From positions 1 through 64,000 of the forward strand of contig NZ_BDAG01000036.1 of the NCBI RefSeq assembly GCF_002091715.1: a stretch of DNA of 64,000 nt, given 5' to 3'. How positions within the stretch are numbered: position 1 is the stretch's first letter; every line of letters begins with the position of its first letter. A model generated the notes under the pieces. The model had not been told where the DNA came from and ran no database searches. It saw nothing but the letters and a program-made list of their open reading frames with translations. A program made the position numbers and the translations under genes. This stretch comes from Pseudomonas migulae NBRC 103157 (GTDB taxonomy: Bacteria; Pseudomonadota; Gammaproteobacteria; Pseudomonadales; Pseudomonadaceae). Of this stretch, positions 41,481 through 49,598 are shown piece by piece.

Positions 41481-41914
41481 AGGGCCTGTTGCAACGCGTG
41501 CGTGGCGCGCGAGTCGAGGTAGCGGGGGAGGTGGTCGGTGCAGTCGATCAGGGTTTGCTGGTACTGGTAGCGGTCGAGCCCGAGGATACTCGGGCCAGCG
41601 CCGACAAACTTTTGCATAAGCTGCTTAACTATCGAGTGTTCAGTGACGCCGAAGGCAAGATGAATCTGTCCTTGGCGGACGTCGGCGGCGGGTTGCTGCT
41701 GGTCTCTCAGTTCACCCTGGCCGCCGACACCAAAAGCGGCTTGCGCCCCAGTTTTTCGACTGCTGCCCCTCCGGCGCTGGGCGAGGAGCTTTTCGACTAT
41801 CTATTAGGGAAAGCGAAACAGGTGCATGGCACTGTGGCATCAGGTAGATTCGGCGCGGATATGCAGGTTCACCTGGTCAATGATGGCCCGGTTACCTTCC
41901 TGTTACAGACCTGA
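41477..41914 (+). CDS. dtd: D-aminoacyl-tRNA deacylase
   Basis: Proofreading enzyme that hydrolyses D-aminoacyl-tRNA (and glycyl-tRNA(Ala)). 145 residues. Conserved SQFTLAADTKSGLRPSF and the C-terminal NDGPVTFLLQT (the Gly-Pro motif and Thr of the active site) are present. Length is standard. It is coupled to pip and followed by a terminator. Confidence 0.96.
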   Translation: MKGLLQRVRGARVEVAGEVVGAVDQGLLVLVAVEPEDTRASADKLLHKLLNYRVFSDAEGKMNLSLADVGGGLLLVSQFTLAADTKSGLRPSFSTAAPPALGEELFDYLLGKAKQVHGTVASGRFGADMQVHLVNDGPVTFLLQT

Positions 41915-41947
41915 AAGCGCTTGAAACAAGTTTTTAAGCGCTTTTTC
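41913..41947 (+). terminator. Rho-independent terminator after dtd
   Basis: Stem AAAGCGCTT ... AAGCGCTTT followed by a T-rich stretch. It starts within the dtd stop codon region. Confidence 0.7.
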
Positions 41948-42121
41948 ACTGAAAACAGGGGTTTTTCGCGAGAAATACTTTGTTGCGCCTGATGCGTTGT
42001 AACGCGGCCTGCTAGATAATCGCGCGCTACGGGGATCAGCGTTCGTTGGTCCGTTTTGACTTAGGTAGAGACTTGTCCTGGACCTGTTGGGGAATCATTT
42101 GGCCCCATAGGAGTCGGAACA

Positions 42122-42193
42122 ATGCTCGCCAACTTGGCAAGAGTGGTTTGTAGGGACGGGTTTTTCATGCCGTTTACCTCACAGGCCCTTTAA
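42122..42193 (+). CDS. Possible 23-residue leader ORF upstream of opgG
   Basis: MLANLARVVCRDGFFMPFTSQAL, opened by an ATG with AGGAG eight bases upstream, a better ribosome site than that of opgG. It ends 42 bases before the opgG GTG. The roughly 320-base gap otherwise holds the dtd terminator and an extended -10-like TGCTAGATAAT near 42010. It could be a regulatory leader peptide for the opgGH operon or a chance ORF. Confidence 0.35.
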   Translation: MLANLARVVCRDGFFMPFTSQAL

Positions 42194-42235
42194 CTGGCCG
42201 TTGGTTTTTTGATCTGTTTTCGGCGAGGGTTGCTC

Positions 42236-44050
42236 GTGATTGTTAGTCCCTGTATTGCACCAAAATTGTCTGCCAAACGGTTACGAAGCGCTCTGGTAGC
42301 GGGCTCAGCCCTGCTTTGCCTGCTCAGCGCCGGCCAGCTTTGGGCATTCAGTCTGGATGACGTGTCGGCCAAGGCGAAAGAGCTGGCCGGGCAGAAATAC
42401 GAAGCCCCGCGCAGTAACCTGCCGAACGAATTCCGCGAAATGAAATTCGCGGACTATCAGAAAATTCGTTTCCGTACCGAGAAAGCGGAATGGGCTGATC
42501 AGAAAACCCCGTTCAAACTGTCGTTCTATCACCAGGGTATGCACTTCGATACTCCGGTGAAAATCAACGAAATCACGGCCAACACCGTCGAAGAGATCAA
42601 GTACGACCCAAGTCGTTTCGATTTCGGCGATGTCAAGTTCGATCCAAAAGCCACCGAACAGTTGGGTTATGCCGGCTTCCGTGTGCTGTACCCGATCAAC
42701 AAGGCCGACAAGCAAGACGAAATCATGACCATGCTCGGCGCGAGTTACTTCCGCGTTGTCGGCAAGGGGCACACTTATGGCTTGTCCGCTCGCGGCATGG
42801 CCATCGATACCGCGTTGCCGTCCGGCGAAGAGTTCCCGCGTTTCACCGAGTTCTGGATTCAGCAGCCGAAACCGGGTGACAAGCACCTGGTCATTTTCGC
42901 CCTGCTGGATTCGCCACGCGCCACCGGCGCGTATCGCCTGACCCTGCGTCCGGGCAGCGACACCGTTGTCGACGTCAAGGCCCAGATGTTCCTGCGTGAC
43001 AAGGTCACCAAGCTCGGCATTGCACCGCTGACCAGCATGTTCCTGTTCGGCGCCAACCAGCCTTCCAAAGTGCTGAACTATCGTCGCGAGCTGCACGACT
43101 CCAGCGGTCTGTCGATCCATGCCGGCAACGGCGAGTGGATCTGGCGCCCGCTGAACAACCCGAAACACCTGGCGGTGAGCAACTTCTCGATCGAGAACCC
43201 GCGTGGCTTCGGCTTGCTGCAACGTGGCCGTGACTTCAGTCACTACGAAGACCTCGACGACCGCTACGACAAGCGTCCAAGTGCCTGGATCGAGCCAAAA
43301 GGCGATTGGGGCAAGGGTTCTGTAGACCTGGTTGAAATTCCGACCGCCGACGAAACCAACGACAACATCGTTGCGTTCTGGAGCCCGGAAAAACTGCCGG
43401 AGCCTGGCCAGCCGCTGGAATTCGGCTACCGCATGCACTGGACCATCGACGAAGCGGCGATTCATGCACCGGACAGCGCCTGGGTCCAACAGACCCTGCG
43501 TTCCACGGGTGACGTGAAACAGTCCAACCTGATCCGCCAGCCGGACGGCAGCGTTGCCTACCTGGTGGACTTCGAAGGCCCGTCCCTGGCGGCCTTGGCC
43601 CCGGATGCGGACGTTCGCAGCCAGGTCAGCGTTGGCGACAACGCCGAGCTGGTCGAGAACAGCGTGCGTTACAATCCTGAAACCAAAGGCTGGCGCCTGA
43701 CCTTGCGGATGAAGATCAAGGATCCGGGCAAGTCCACCGAGATGCGTGCGGCACTGGTTCAGAACATTGTGCCTGCCGATCTCGCCAAGTCTTCGGTTCC
43801 AGCGTCCAATTCGTCCGTTGCCAAGGCTGACAAGGTTGCTGCCCGGCAAGCGGAGAAAGCGGACAAGGAAGCGAAGGCCGCCGAGGCCAAGCAGGCCGAA
43901 GCCAAGCCAGTCGCAGATGCCAAGGACAAGGACAACAAAGACGCCAAGCAGCCTGCTGCTGCGGACGCGGCCCCAGCCACACCGGAATCGGCCGCGACTG
44001 AAGAAGTCCTGACCGAGACCTGGAGCTACCAGTTGCCTGCCGATGAGTAA
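42236..44050 (+). CDS. opgG: Osmoregulated periplasmic glucan biosynthesis protein OpgG (MdoG)
   Basis: Periplasmic protein needed to build branched osmoregulated glucans with OpgH. The GTG start (with GAGGG seven bases upstream) gives MIVSPCIAPKLSAKRLR and a signal peptide ending at QLWA. 604 residues: the OpgG beta-sandwich fold covers about 25-510 (FREMKFADYQKIRFR, SARGMAIDTALPSGEEFPRFTEFWIQ). A Lys/Ala/Glu-rich low-complexity tail of about 75 residues follows, then ETWSYQLPADE. E. coli OpgG (511) lacks this tail. The gene overlaps opgH by eight bases. Confidence 0.95.
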   Translation: MIVSPCIAPKLSAKRLRSALVAGSALLCLLSAGQLWAFSLDDVSAKAKELAGQKYEAPRSNLPNEFREMKFADYQKIRFRTEKAEWADQKTPFKLSFYHQGMHFDTPVKINEITANTVEEIKYDPSRFDFGDVKFDPKATEQLGYAGFRVLYPINKADKQDEIMTMLGASYFRVVGKGHTYGLSARGMAIDTALPSGEEFPRFTEFWIQQPKPGDKHLVIFALLDSPRATGAYRLTLRPGSDTVVDVKAQMFLRDKVTKLGIAPLTSMFLFGANQPSKVLNYRRELHDSSGLSIHAGNGEWIWRPLNNPKHLAVSNFSIENPRGFGLLQRGRDFSHYEDLDDRYDKRPSAWIEPKGDWGKGSVDLVEIPTADETNDNIVAFWSPEKLPEPGQPLEFGYRMHWTIDEAAIHAPDSAWVQQTLRSTGDVKQSNLIRQPDGSVAYLVDFEGPSLAALAPDADVRSQVSVGDNAELVENSVRYNPETKGWRLTLRMKIKDPGKSTEMRAALVQNIVPADLAKSSVPASNSSVAKADKVAARQAEKADKEAKAAEAKQAEAKPVADAKDKDNKDAKQPAAADAAPATPESAATEEVLTETWSYQLPADE

Positions 44051-46613
44051 TTCTCAAGTAAAGCCAGAGACTCTTGCCGAGTATCTGGCGCATTTACCGA
44101 TGACCGACGAGCAGCGCGCGGAACTCGCGGGCTGCCAGTCCTTCAGCGAGCTGCACCAGCGCCTGTCGTCCTCGACGTTCGACTCGCCGACCGAGGCTGC
44201 TCAAGCTTCGGTGGGCCGTCGTTTGACCCTGAACACTGCTGAAGAGCTGGAAGAAGCGGAAATGCTGGTGCTCGACGCCAGCGGTCGTGTTTGCCTCAAG
44301 GCCACTCCGCCGATCCGCCGGACCAAAGTCGTGCCCGAGCCGTGGCGCACCAATATCCTGGTGCGTGGCTGGCGGCGTCTGACCGGTCGTACCAATCCAC
44401 CAGCCCCGCCGAAAGACGAGAATGTATTGCCGGCCGCGCGCTGGCGTACGGTCGGTTCGATCCGCCGTTACATCCTGCTGGTACTGATGCTCGGTCAAAC
44501 CATCGTCGCCGGCTGGTACATGAAAGGCATCATGCCGTACCAGGGCTGGTCGTTCGTCGACCTGAACGAAGTCCTGCATCAACCCCTGATGCAAACCGTC
44601 ACGCAAGTGCTGCCGTATGCGCTGCAGACCAGCATCCTGATCATGTTCGGGATTCTGTTCTGCTGGGTGTCGGCCGGTTTCTGGACAGCGCTGATGGGCT
44701 TCCTCGAGTTGCTCACCGGTCACGATAAATACCGCATTTCCGGTAAAAGTGCCGGCAACGAGCCGATTGCCAAGGACGCTCGCACCGCACTGGTGATGCC
44801 GATCTGCAACGAAGACGTGCCACGGGTGTTTGCCGGTCTGCGCGCGACGTTCGAGTCGGTTGCGGCCACGGGTGACCTGGATCGCTTCGACTTTTTCGTC
44901 CTCAGCGACAGTAACGATGCCGACATCTGCGTCGCCGAACAGCAGGCCTGGCTGGACGTCTGCCGCGAAGCCGGTGGCTTCGGCAAGATCTTCTATCGCC
45001 GCCGTCGCCGTCGGGTAAAACGCAAAAGCGGCAACCTCGACGACTTCTGCCGTCGTTGGGGCGGTGACTACAAGTACATGGTCGTGCTCGACGCTGACTC
45101 GGTAATGAGCGGCGAGTGCCTGACCAGTCTGGTGCGCTTGATGGAAGCCACGCCGGACGCCGGGATCATCCAGACCGCGCCGCGCGCATCGGGCATGGAC
45201 ACGCTGTATGCGCGCATGCAGCAGTTCGCGACCCGTGTGTACGGTCCGCTGTTTACCGCCGGCCTGCACTTCTGGCAGTTGGGCGAATCCCACTACTGGG
45301 GCCACAACGCGATCATCCGCATGAAGCCGTTCATCGAGCACTGCGCCCTGGCGCCGTTGCCGGGTAAAGGCGCGTTCGCCGGTGCGATCCTGTCCCACGA
45401 CTTCGTCGAAGCAGCGCTGATGCGCCGTGCGGGTTGGGGCGTCTGGATTGCCTACGACTTGCCGGGCAGCTATGAAGAACTGCCGCCGAACCTGCTGGAC
45501 GAACTCAAGCGTGACCGTCGCTGGTGCCACGGTAACCTGATGAACTTCCGCCTGTTCCTGGTCAAGGGCATGCACCCGGTTCACCGCGCAGTGTTCCTGA
45601 CCGGCGTGATGTCTTACCTGTCGGCGCCGCTGTGGTTCTTCTTCCTCGTGCTGTCGACGGCGCTGCTGGCGGTCAACACGCTGATGGAACCGCAGTATTT
45701 CCTTGAACCGCGCCAGCTCTATCCGCTGTGGCCACAATGGCACCCGGACAAGGCGATCGCGTTGTTCTCGACCACCATCGTGCTGCTGTTCCTGCCGAAG
45801 CTGTTGAGCATCATCCTGATCTGGGCCAAGGGCGCGAAAGAGTTCGGTGGCAAGTTCAAGGTGACGTTGTCGATGCTGCTGGAGATGCTGTTCTCCATGT
45901 TGCTGGCGCCGGTGCGGATGATTTTTCACACCCGCTTCGTGCTTGCCGCGTTCCTCGGCTGGGCCGCGACCTGGAACTCGCCGCAGCGTGACGACGACTC
46001 CACGCCATGGAGCGAAGCCGTCAAGCGTCACGGTCCGCAAACCTTGCTGGGTTTCTTCTGGGCGCTGCTGGTGATCTGGCTGAACCCGAGCTTCCTCTGG
46101 TGGCTGGTGCCGATCGTCGGTTCGTTGATGCTGTCGATTCCGGTGTCGGTGATCTCCAGTCGCGTGGGCCTGGGCCTCAAGTCCCGTGACGAGAGCCTGT
46201 TCCTGATCCCTGAGGAATACAATCCGCCACAGGCGTTGCTGGCGACTGACCAGTACACCCATGAAAACCGTTATCACGCGCTGAAAGACGGCTTCATCCG
46301 CGCGGTGGTCGATCCACAGCAGAACGCCCTGGCCTGCTCGCTGGCGACGTCGCGTCACCGTGAGGCCGAGCCGATCGAATGGCTGCGGATCGAGCGTGTT
46401 CGCCATGCATTGAAAGTCGGGCCTGACGGTTTGACCAACAATGAGCGTGTGCAATTGCTGAGCGATCCGGTGGCCCTGGCGCGCTTGCATGAGCAGGTCT
46501 GGAACGAAGGTCATCCGGATTGGCTGGGAGCCTGGCGCCAGTCGGTGAAAGCCGATCCCCATGCGCCGCTGCTGCCGCTCAAGCCGCTGAGTGCGCAACC
46601 GCAGTTGGCCTGA
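44043..46613 (+). CDS. opgH: Glucan glucosyltransferase OpgH (MdoH)
   Basis: Inner-membrane family-2 glycosyltransferase that polymerises the beta-glucan backbone from UDP-glucose and feeds it to the periplasm. 856 residues. Cytosolic N terminus, two helices (about 138-225), catalytic domain with DSNDAD, DADSVMSG and the QxxRW-like KRDRRWCHGNL, then several more helices from about 510. Length matches E. coli OpgH (847). Followed by a terminator. Confidence 0.96.
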   Translation: MSNSQVKPETLAEYLAHLPMTDEQRAELAGCQSFSELHQRLSSSTFDSPTEAAQASVGRRLTLNTAEELEEAEMLVLDASGRVCLKATPPIRRTKVVPEPWRTNILVRGWRRLTGRTNPPAPPKDENVLPAARWRTVGSIRRYILLVLMLGQTIVAGWYMKGIMPYQGWSFVDLNEVLHQPLMQTVTQVLPYALQTSILIMFGILFCWVSAGFWTALMGFLELLTGHDKYRISGKSAGNEPIAKDARTALVMPICNEDVPRVFAGLRATFESVAATGDLDRFDFFVLSDSNDADICVAEQQAWLDVCREAGGFGKIFYRRRRRRVKRKSGNLDDFCRRWGGDYKYMVVLDADSVMSGECLTSLVRLMEATPDAGIIQTAPRASGMDTLYARMQQFATRVYGPLFTAGLHFWQLGESHYWGHNAIIRMKPFIEHCALAPLPGKGAFAGAILSHDFVEAALMRRAGWGVWIAYDLPGSYEELPPNLLDELKRDRRWCHGNLMNFRLFLVKGMHPVHRAVFLTGVMSYLSAPLWFFFLVLSTALLAVNTLMEPQYFLEPRQLYPLWPQWHPDKAIALFSTTIVLLFLPKLLSIILIWAKGAKEFGGKFKVTLSMLLEMLFSMLLAPVRMIFHTRFVLAAFLGWAATWNSPQRDDDSTPWSEAVKRHGPQTLLGFFWALLVIWLNPSFLWWLVPIVGSLMLSIPVSVISSRVGLGLKSRDESLFLIPEEYNPPQALLATDQYTHENRYHALKDGFIRAVVDPQQNALACSLATSRHREAEPIEWLRIERVRHALKVGPDGLTNNERVQLLSDPVALARLHEQVWNEGHPDWLGAWRQSVKADPHAPLLPLKPLSAQPQLA

Positions 46614-46620
46614 CAAAGAG

Positions 46621-46645
46621 AACCTCGCGAAAGCGAGGTTTTTTT
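46621..46645 (+). terminator. Rho-independent terminator after opgH
   Basis: Stem AACCTCGC-GAAA-GCGAGGTT with a T8 tail, starting seven bases past the opgH stop. Confidence 0.93.
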
Positions 46646-46796
46646 TGCCTCATCGTTTCCAAACACTTGTGCAAACGAGCGAGTACGTTAGGATCCGTCC
46701 CCGAATTGGTGCGCCCGGATAATTTTTGTCCGTATCGATGCGTTTCCTGAGGGGAGCCGCCGTTTGCGCGCCTCATAACTCAATGGGTTTGGGGAC

Positions 46797-47600
46797 ATGA
46801 TGATGAAGAAGTATCTCTCGATGCTGCTGGTCGGCGTCACGGCATTGGTTGCAGTCAGCGCGGCGCAGGCCGGTGCCATCGATGACGCAGTCAAGCGCGG
46901 CACGCTGAAAGTCGGCATGGACCCGACCTACATGCCGTTCGAGATGACCAACAAGCGCGGCGAGATCATCGGTTTCGAAGTCGACATCCTCAAAGCCATG
47001 ACCAAGGCCATGGGCGTCAAGCTGGAGCTGGTGTCCACCGGTTACGACGGCATCATCCCGGCCCTGCTCACTGACAAGTTCGACATGATCGGCAGCGGCA
47101 TGACCCTGACCCAGGAGCGCAACCTGCGCCTGAACTTCAGCGAACCGTTCATCGTGGTCGGCCAGACCTTGCTGATCCGCAAGGAGCTGGAGGGCACCAT
47201 CAAGTCCTACAAAGACCTGAACACCACCGACTACCGCATCACCTCCAAGCTTGGCACCACCGGCGAAATGGTTGCCAAAAAGCTGATCTCCAAAGCCAAG
47301 TACCACGGTTATGACAACGAGCAGGAAGCCGTGCTCGATGTGGTCAACGGCAAGGCCGACGCCTTTATCTATGACGCGCCTTACAACGTAGTGGCGGTGA
47401 ACAAGTTCGGCAACGGCAAGCTGGTGTTCCTCGACAAGCCGTTCACCTACGAGCCGCTGGCCTTTGGTCTGAAGAAGGGTGACTACGACAGCATCAACTT
47501 CATCAACAACTTCCTGCACCAGATCCACGAAGACGGCACCTACGATCGCATCCATGACAAGTGGTTCAAAGACACCGCTTGGCAGAAAGACATGGAATAA
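46797..47600 (+). CDS. Amino-acid ABC transporter substrate-binding protein
   Basis: 267 residues, SBP_bac_3 family, periplasmic. Signal peptide KKYLSMLLVGVTALVAVSAAQA. Mature motifs: LKVGMDPTYMPFEMTNKRGEIIGFEVDILKAMTKAMG, YDGIIPALLTDKFDMIGSGMTLTQERNLRLNFSEPF, and the ligand-clamp segment SKLGTTGEM. Three in-frame ATGs occur in a row; GGGGA is best spaced to the third (46803). It belongs with the permease and ATPase genes that follow. The amino acid transported cannot be read from the sequence. Confidence 0.93.
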   Translation: MMMKKYLSMLLVGVTALVAVSAAQAGAIDDAVKRGTLKVGMDPTYMPFEMTNKRGEIIGFEVDILKAMTKAMGVKLELVSTGYDGIIPALLTDKFDMIGSGMTLTQERNLRLNFSEPFIVVGQTLLIRKELEGTIKSYKDLNTTDYRITSKLGTTGEMVAKKLISKAKYHGYDNEQEAVLDVVNGKADAFIYDAPYNVVAVNKFGNGKLVFLDKPFTYEPLAFGLKKGDYDSINFINNFLHQIHEDGTYDRIHDKWFKDTAWQKDME

Positions 47601-47621
47601 GGCTTCAGACCGAGTCGCGTC

Positions 47622-47713
47622 AATCGCCAGCAAGCCGGCTCCTACAGGATTAGCGTCGGACACACCTATTGTGTTCACCCGGATCAACGGTAGGAGCCGG
47701 CTTGCTGGCGATG
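47622..47713. repeat. REP inverted pair (CCGGCTTGCTGGC class)
   Basis: GCCAGCAAGCCGGCTCCTA faces TAGGAGCCGGCTTGCTGGC. It separates the binding-protein gene from the permease gene, a placement that could favour higher expression of the binding protein. Confidence 0.9.
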
Positions 47714-47755
47714 GCGGCCTCCCTGGCGACATAGAATCCGGAACCTGCTTACCTG

Positions 47756-48715
47756 ATGAAACAGAAAAAAGCCCAATGGCCCTGGCACGTGTTGACTGTG
47801 CTGGTGCTGATCGGCCTGGCCGGCGCGTTGTATTACGCCACCTCGCTGATGTCCTACGAATGGCGCTGGAACCGTGTGCCACAGTACTTCGCCTACCACG
47901 CCGAAGAATCCCAGCGCGCCGCCGACATCTCCACTGTCAGCGAACTGGTGCGCAAGGGCGACAAGGCTGAGGTCACCCTGCGCAACGACGCGGGTGACGA
48001 GCAGCATCTGACCGTCGACGACAACAGCCTGCAAGTTGCCCAGGGCGATGACGTGGCTGAGGGCGACGTGATCGGCGTGACTCGCCATTGGGCCGCAGGC
48101 CCCCTGATGTGGGGGCTTTGGACCACCTTGTGGTTGTCCGTGGTGTCGGGCGTGCTTGGCCTGTTGATTGGCCTGGCCACCGGCTTGTGTCGTCTGTCGA
48201 ACAACCCGACCCTGCGTGACCTCTCGACGATCTACGTCGAACTGGTGCGCGGTACGCCGCTGCTGGTGCAGATTTTCATTTTCTACTTCTTCATCGGCAC
48301 CGTGATGAACCTGTCACGGGAATTCGCCGGGATCGCCGCGCTCTCTCTGTTCACCGGCGCGTACGTGGCAGAGATCATCCGCTCCGGCGTGCAATCGATT
48401 GCCCGCGGCCAGAACGAAGCCGCACGCTCCCTCGGCCTTAGCGCCGGCCAGTCGATGCGCCACGTGGTGCTGCCGCAAGCGTTCAAACGCGTGCTGCCGC
48501 CGCTCGCCGGGCAGTTCATCAGCCTGGTTAAGGACACCTCGCTGGTGTCGGTGATTGCGATTACCGAGCTGTTGAAAAGCGGTCGTGAAGTCATCACTAC
48601 CTCGTTTTCGCCATTCGAAATCCTGTTCTGCGTGGCCGGCCTGTATTTGTTGATCAACCTGCCGCTGTCGAAAATCGCCAGCCGGCTTGAGCGGAGGCTC
48701 GCGCAAAGTGATTGA
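47756..48715 (+). CDS. Amino-acid ABC transporter permease (HisM/GlnP type)
   Basis: 319 residues. The C-terminal 210 residues are a standard polar-amino-acid permease with LYVELVRGTPLLVQIFIFYF-type sequence (IYVELVRGTPLLVQ) and the ATPase-contact loop EAARSLGLSAGQSMRHVVLPQAFKRVLPPLAGQF. Unusually, about 75 residues lie between the first helix (VLTVLVLIGLAGALYYA) and the second, probably in the periplasm, including a small beta-rich segment (KAEVTLRNDAGDEQHLTVDDNSLQVAQGDDV). Its stop overlaps the ATPase gene. Confidence 0.92.
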   Translation: MKQKKAQWPWHVLTVLVLIGLAGALYYATSLMSYEWRWNRVPQYFAYHAEESQRAADISTVSELVRKGDKAEVTLRNDAGDEQHLTVDDNSLQVAQGDDVAEGDVIGVTRHWAAGPLMWGLWTTLWLSVVSGVLGLLIGLATGLCRLSNNPTLRDLSTIYVELVRGTPLLVQIFIFYFFIGTVMNLSREFAGIAALSLFTGAYVAEIIRSGVQSIARGQNEAARSLGLSAGQSMRHVVLPQAFKRVLPPLAGQFISLVKDTSLVSVIAITELLKSGREVITTSFSPFEILFCVAGLYLLINLPLSKIASRLERRLAQSD

Positions 48716-49442
48716 AGTCCGCGATCTGGTAAAAGTCTTCGACACCCGCGGCCAAGTGGTACGCGCGGTGGACAACGTCAGCACGGCCGTGGCCAAGGGC
48801 GAAGTGCTGGTGGTGATCGGCCCGTCCGGTTCCGGCAAGTCGACCTTCCTGCGCTGCCTCAACGGCCTGGAAGAATTCGATTCAGGCTCGGTGAGCATCG
48901 ACGGCCTGCAACTGGCCGACCCGAAAACCGACGTGAATGCCTACCGTCGCGAAGTCGGCATGGTGTTCCAGCATTTCAACCTGTTCCCGCACATGACCGT
49001 GCTGGAAAACCTCTGCCTGGCGCAGAAAGTCGTGCGCAAGCGCGGCAAGAAAGAGCGTGAGGCCAAGGCGCTGGCGCTGCTGGAAAAGGTTGGAATCGCG
49101 CAGAAGGCCAACGAGTATCCGTCGCGCCTGTCCGGCGGCCAGCAACAGCGCGTGGCGATTGCCCGGGCGTTGGCGATGGAACCCAAGGTCATGCTGTTCG
49201 ATGAGCCGACCTCGGCGCTGGATCCGGAAATGGTCGGTGAAGTGCTGGACGTGATGAAAACCCTGGCCGTGGAAGGCATGACCATGGTCTGCGTCACCCA
49301 TGAGATGGGCTTTGCGCGGGAAGTGGCGGATCGGGTGCTGTTCTTCGATCACGGCAAATTGCTGGAAGACGCCTCGCCAGCCGAGTTCTTCGATGCGCCG
49401 AAGGATCCGCGGGCTCAGGCTTTCCTTCGTCAGGTCCTATAG
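48708..49442 (+). CDS. Amino-acid ABC transporter ATP-binding protein
   Basis: 244 residues from a GTG that overlaps the permease gene by eight bases and follows GGAGG by ten bases. A TTG 21 bases upstream is less likely. Walker A GPSGSGKSTF, Q-loop VFQHFNLFPHMTV, signature LSGGQQQRVAIARALA, Walker B VMLFDEPTSALDPE, switch VTHEMGFA. GlnQ/HisP type. Confidence 0.95.
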   Translation: MIEVRDLVKVFDTRGQVVRAVDNVSTAVAKGEVLVVIGPSGSGKSTFLRCLNGLEEFDSGSVSIDGLQLADPKTDVNAYRREVGMVFQHFNLFPHMTVLENLCLAQKVVRKRGKKEREAKALALLEKVGIAQKANEYPSRLSGGQQQRVAIARALAMEPKVMLFDEPTSALDPEMVGEVLDVMKTLAVEGMTMVCVTHEMGFAREVADRVLFFDHGKLLEDASPAEFFDAPKDPRAQAFLRQVL

Positions 49443-49463
49443 CTTCAGCGCCTGTTAGATGGT

Positions 49464-49558
49464 AATCGCGGGCAAGCCCGCTCCCATAGGGTTTAACGGT
49501 GGAACGTAAAAAGAGTGAACACCGAAAACTCTGTGGGAGCGGGCTTGCTCGCGAAGGC
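49464..49558. repeat. REP inverted pair (GCGGGCTTGCTCGC class)
   Basis: GCGGGCAAGCCCGCTCCCA faces GGGAGCGGGCTTGCTCGC between the transporter operon and a convergent chemoreceptor gene. Confidence 0.9.
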
Positions 49559-49598
49559 ATCGCCTCGGTCCTGAGTGAACCGAGGCCCCCGCATCACC

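Noticed and set aside
46667..46694. TTGTGC-N16-TAGGAT as promoter of the amino-acid transporter
   Set aside because: Only half of the bases in each box match the consensus, so I did not annotate it.
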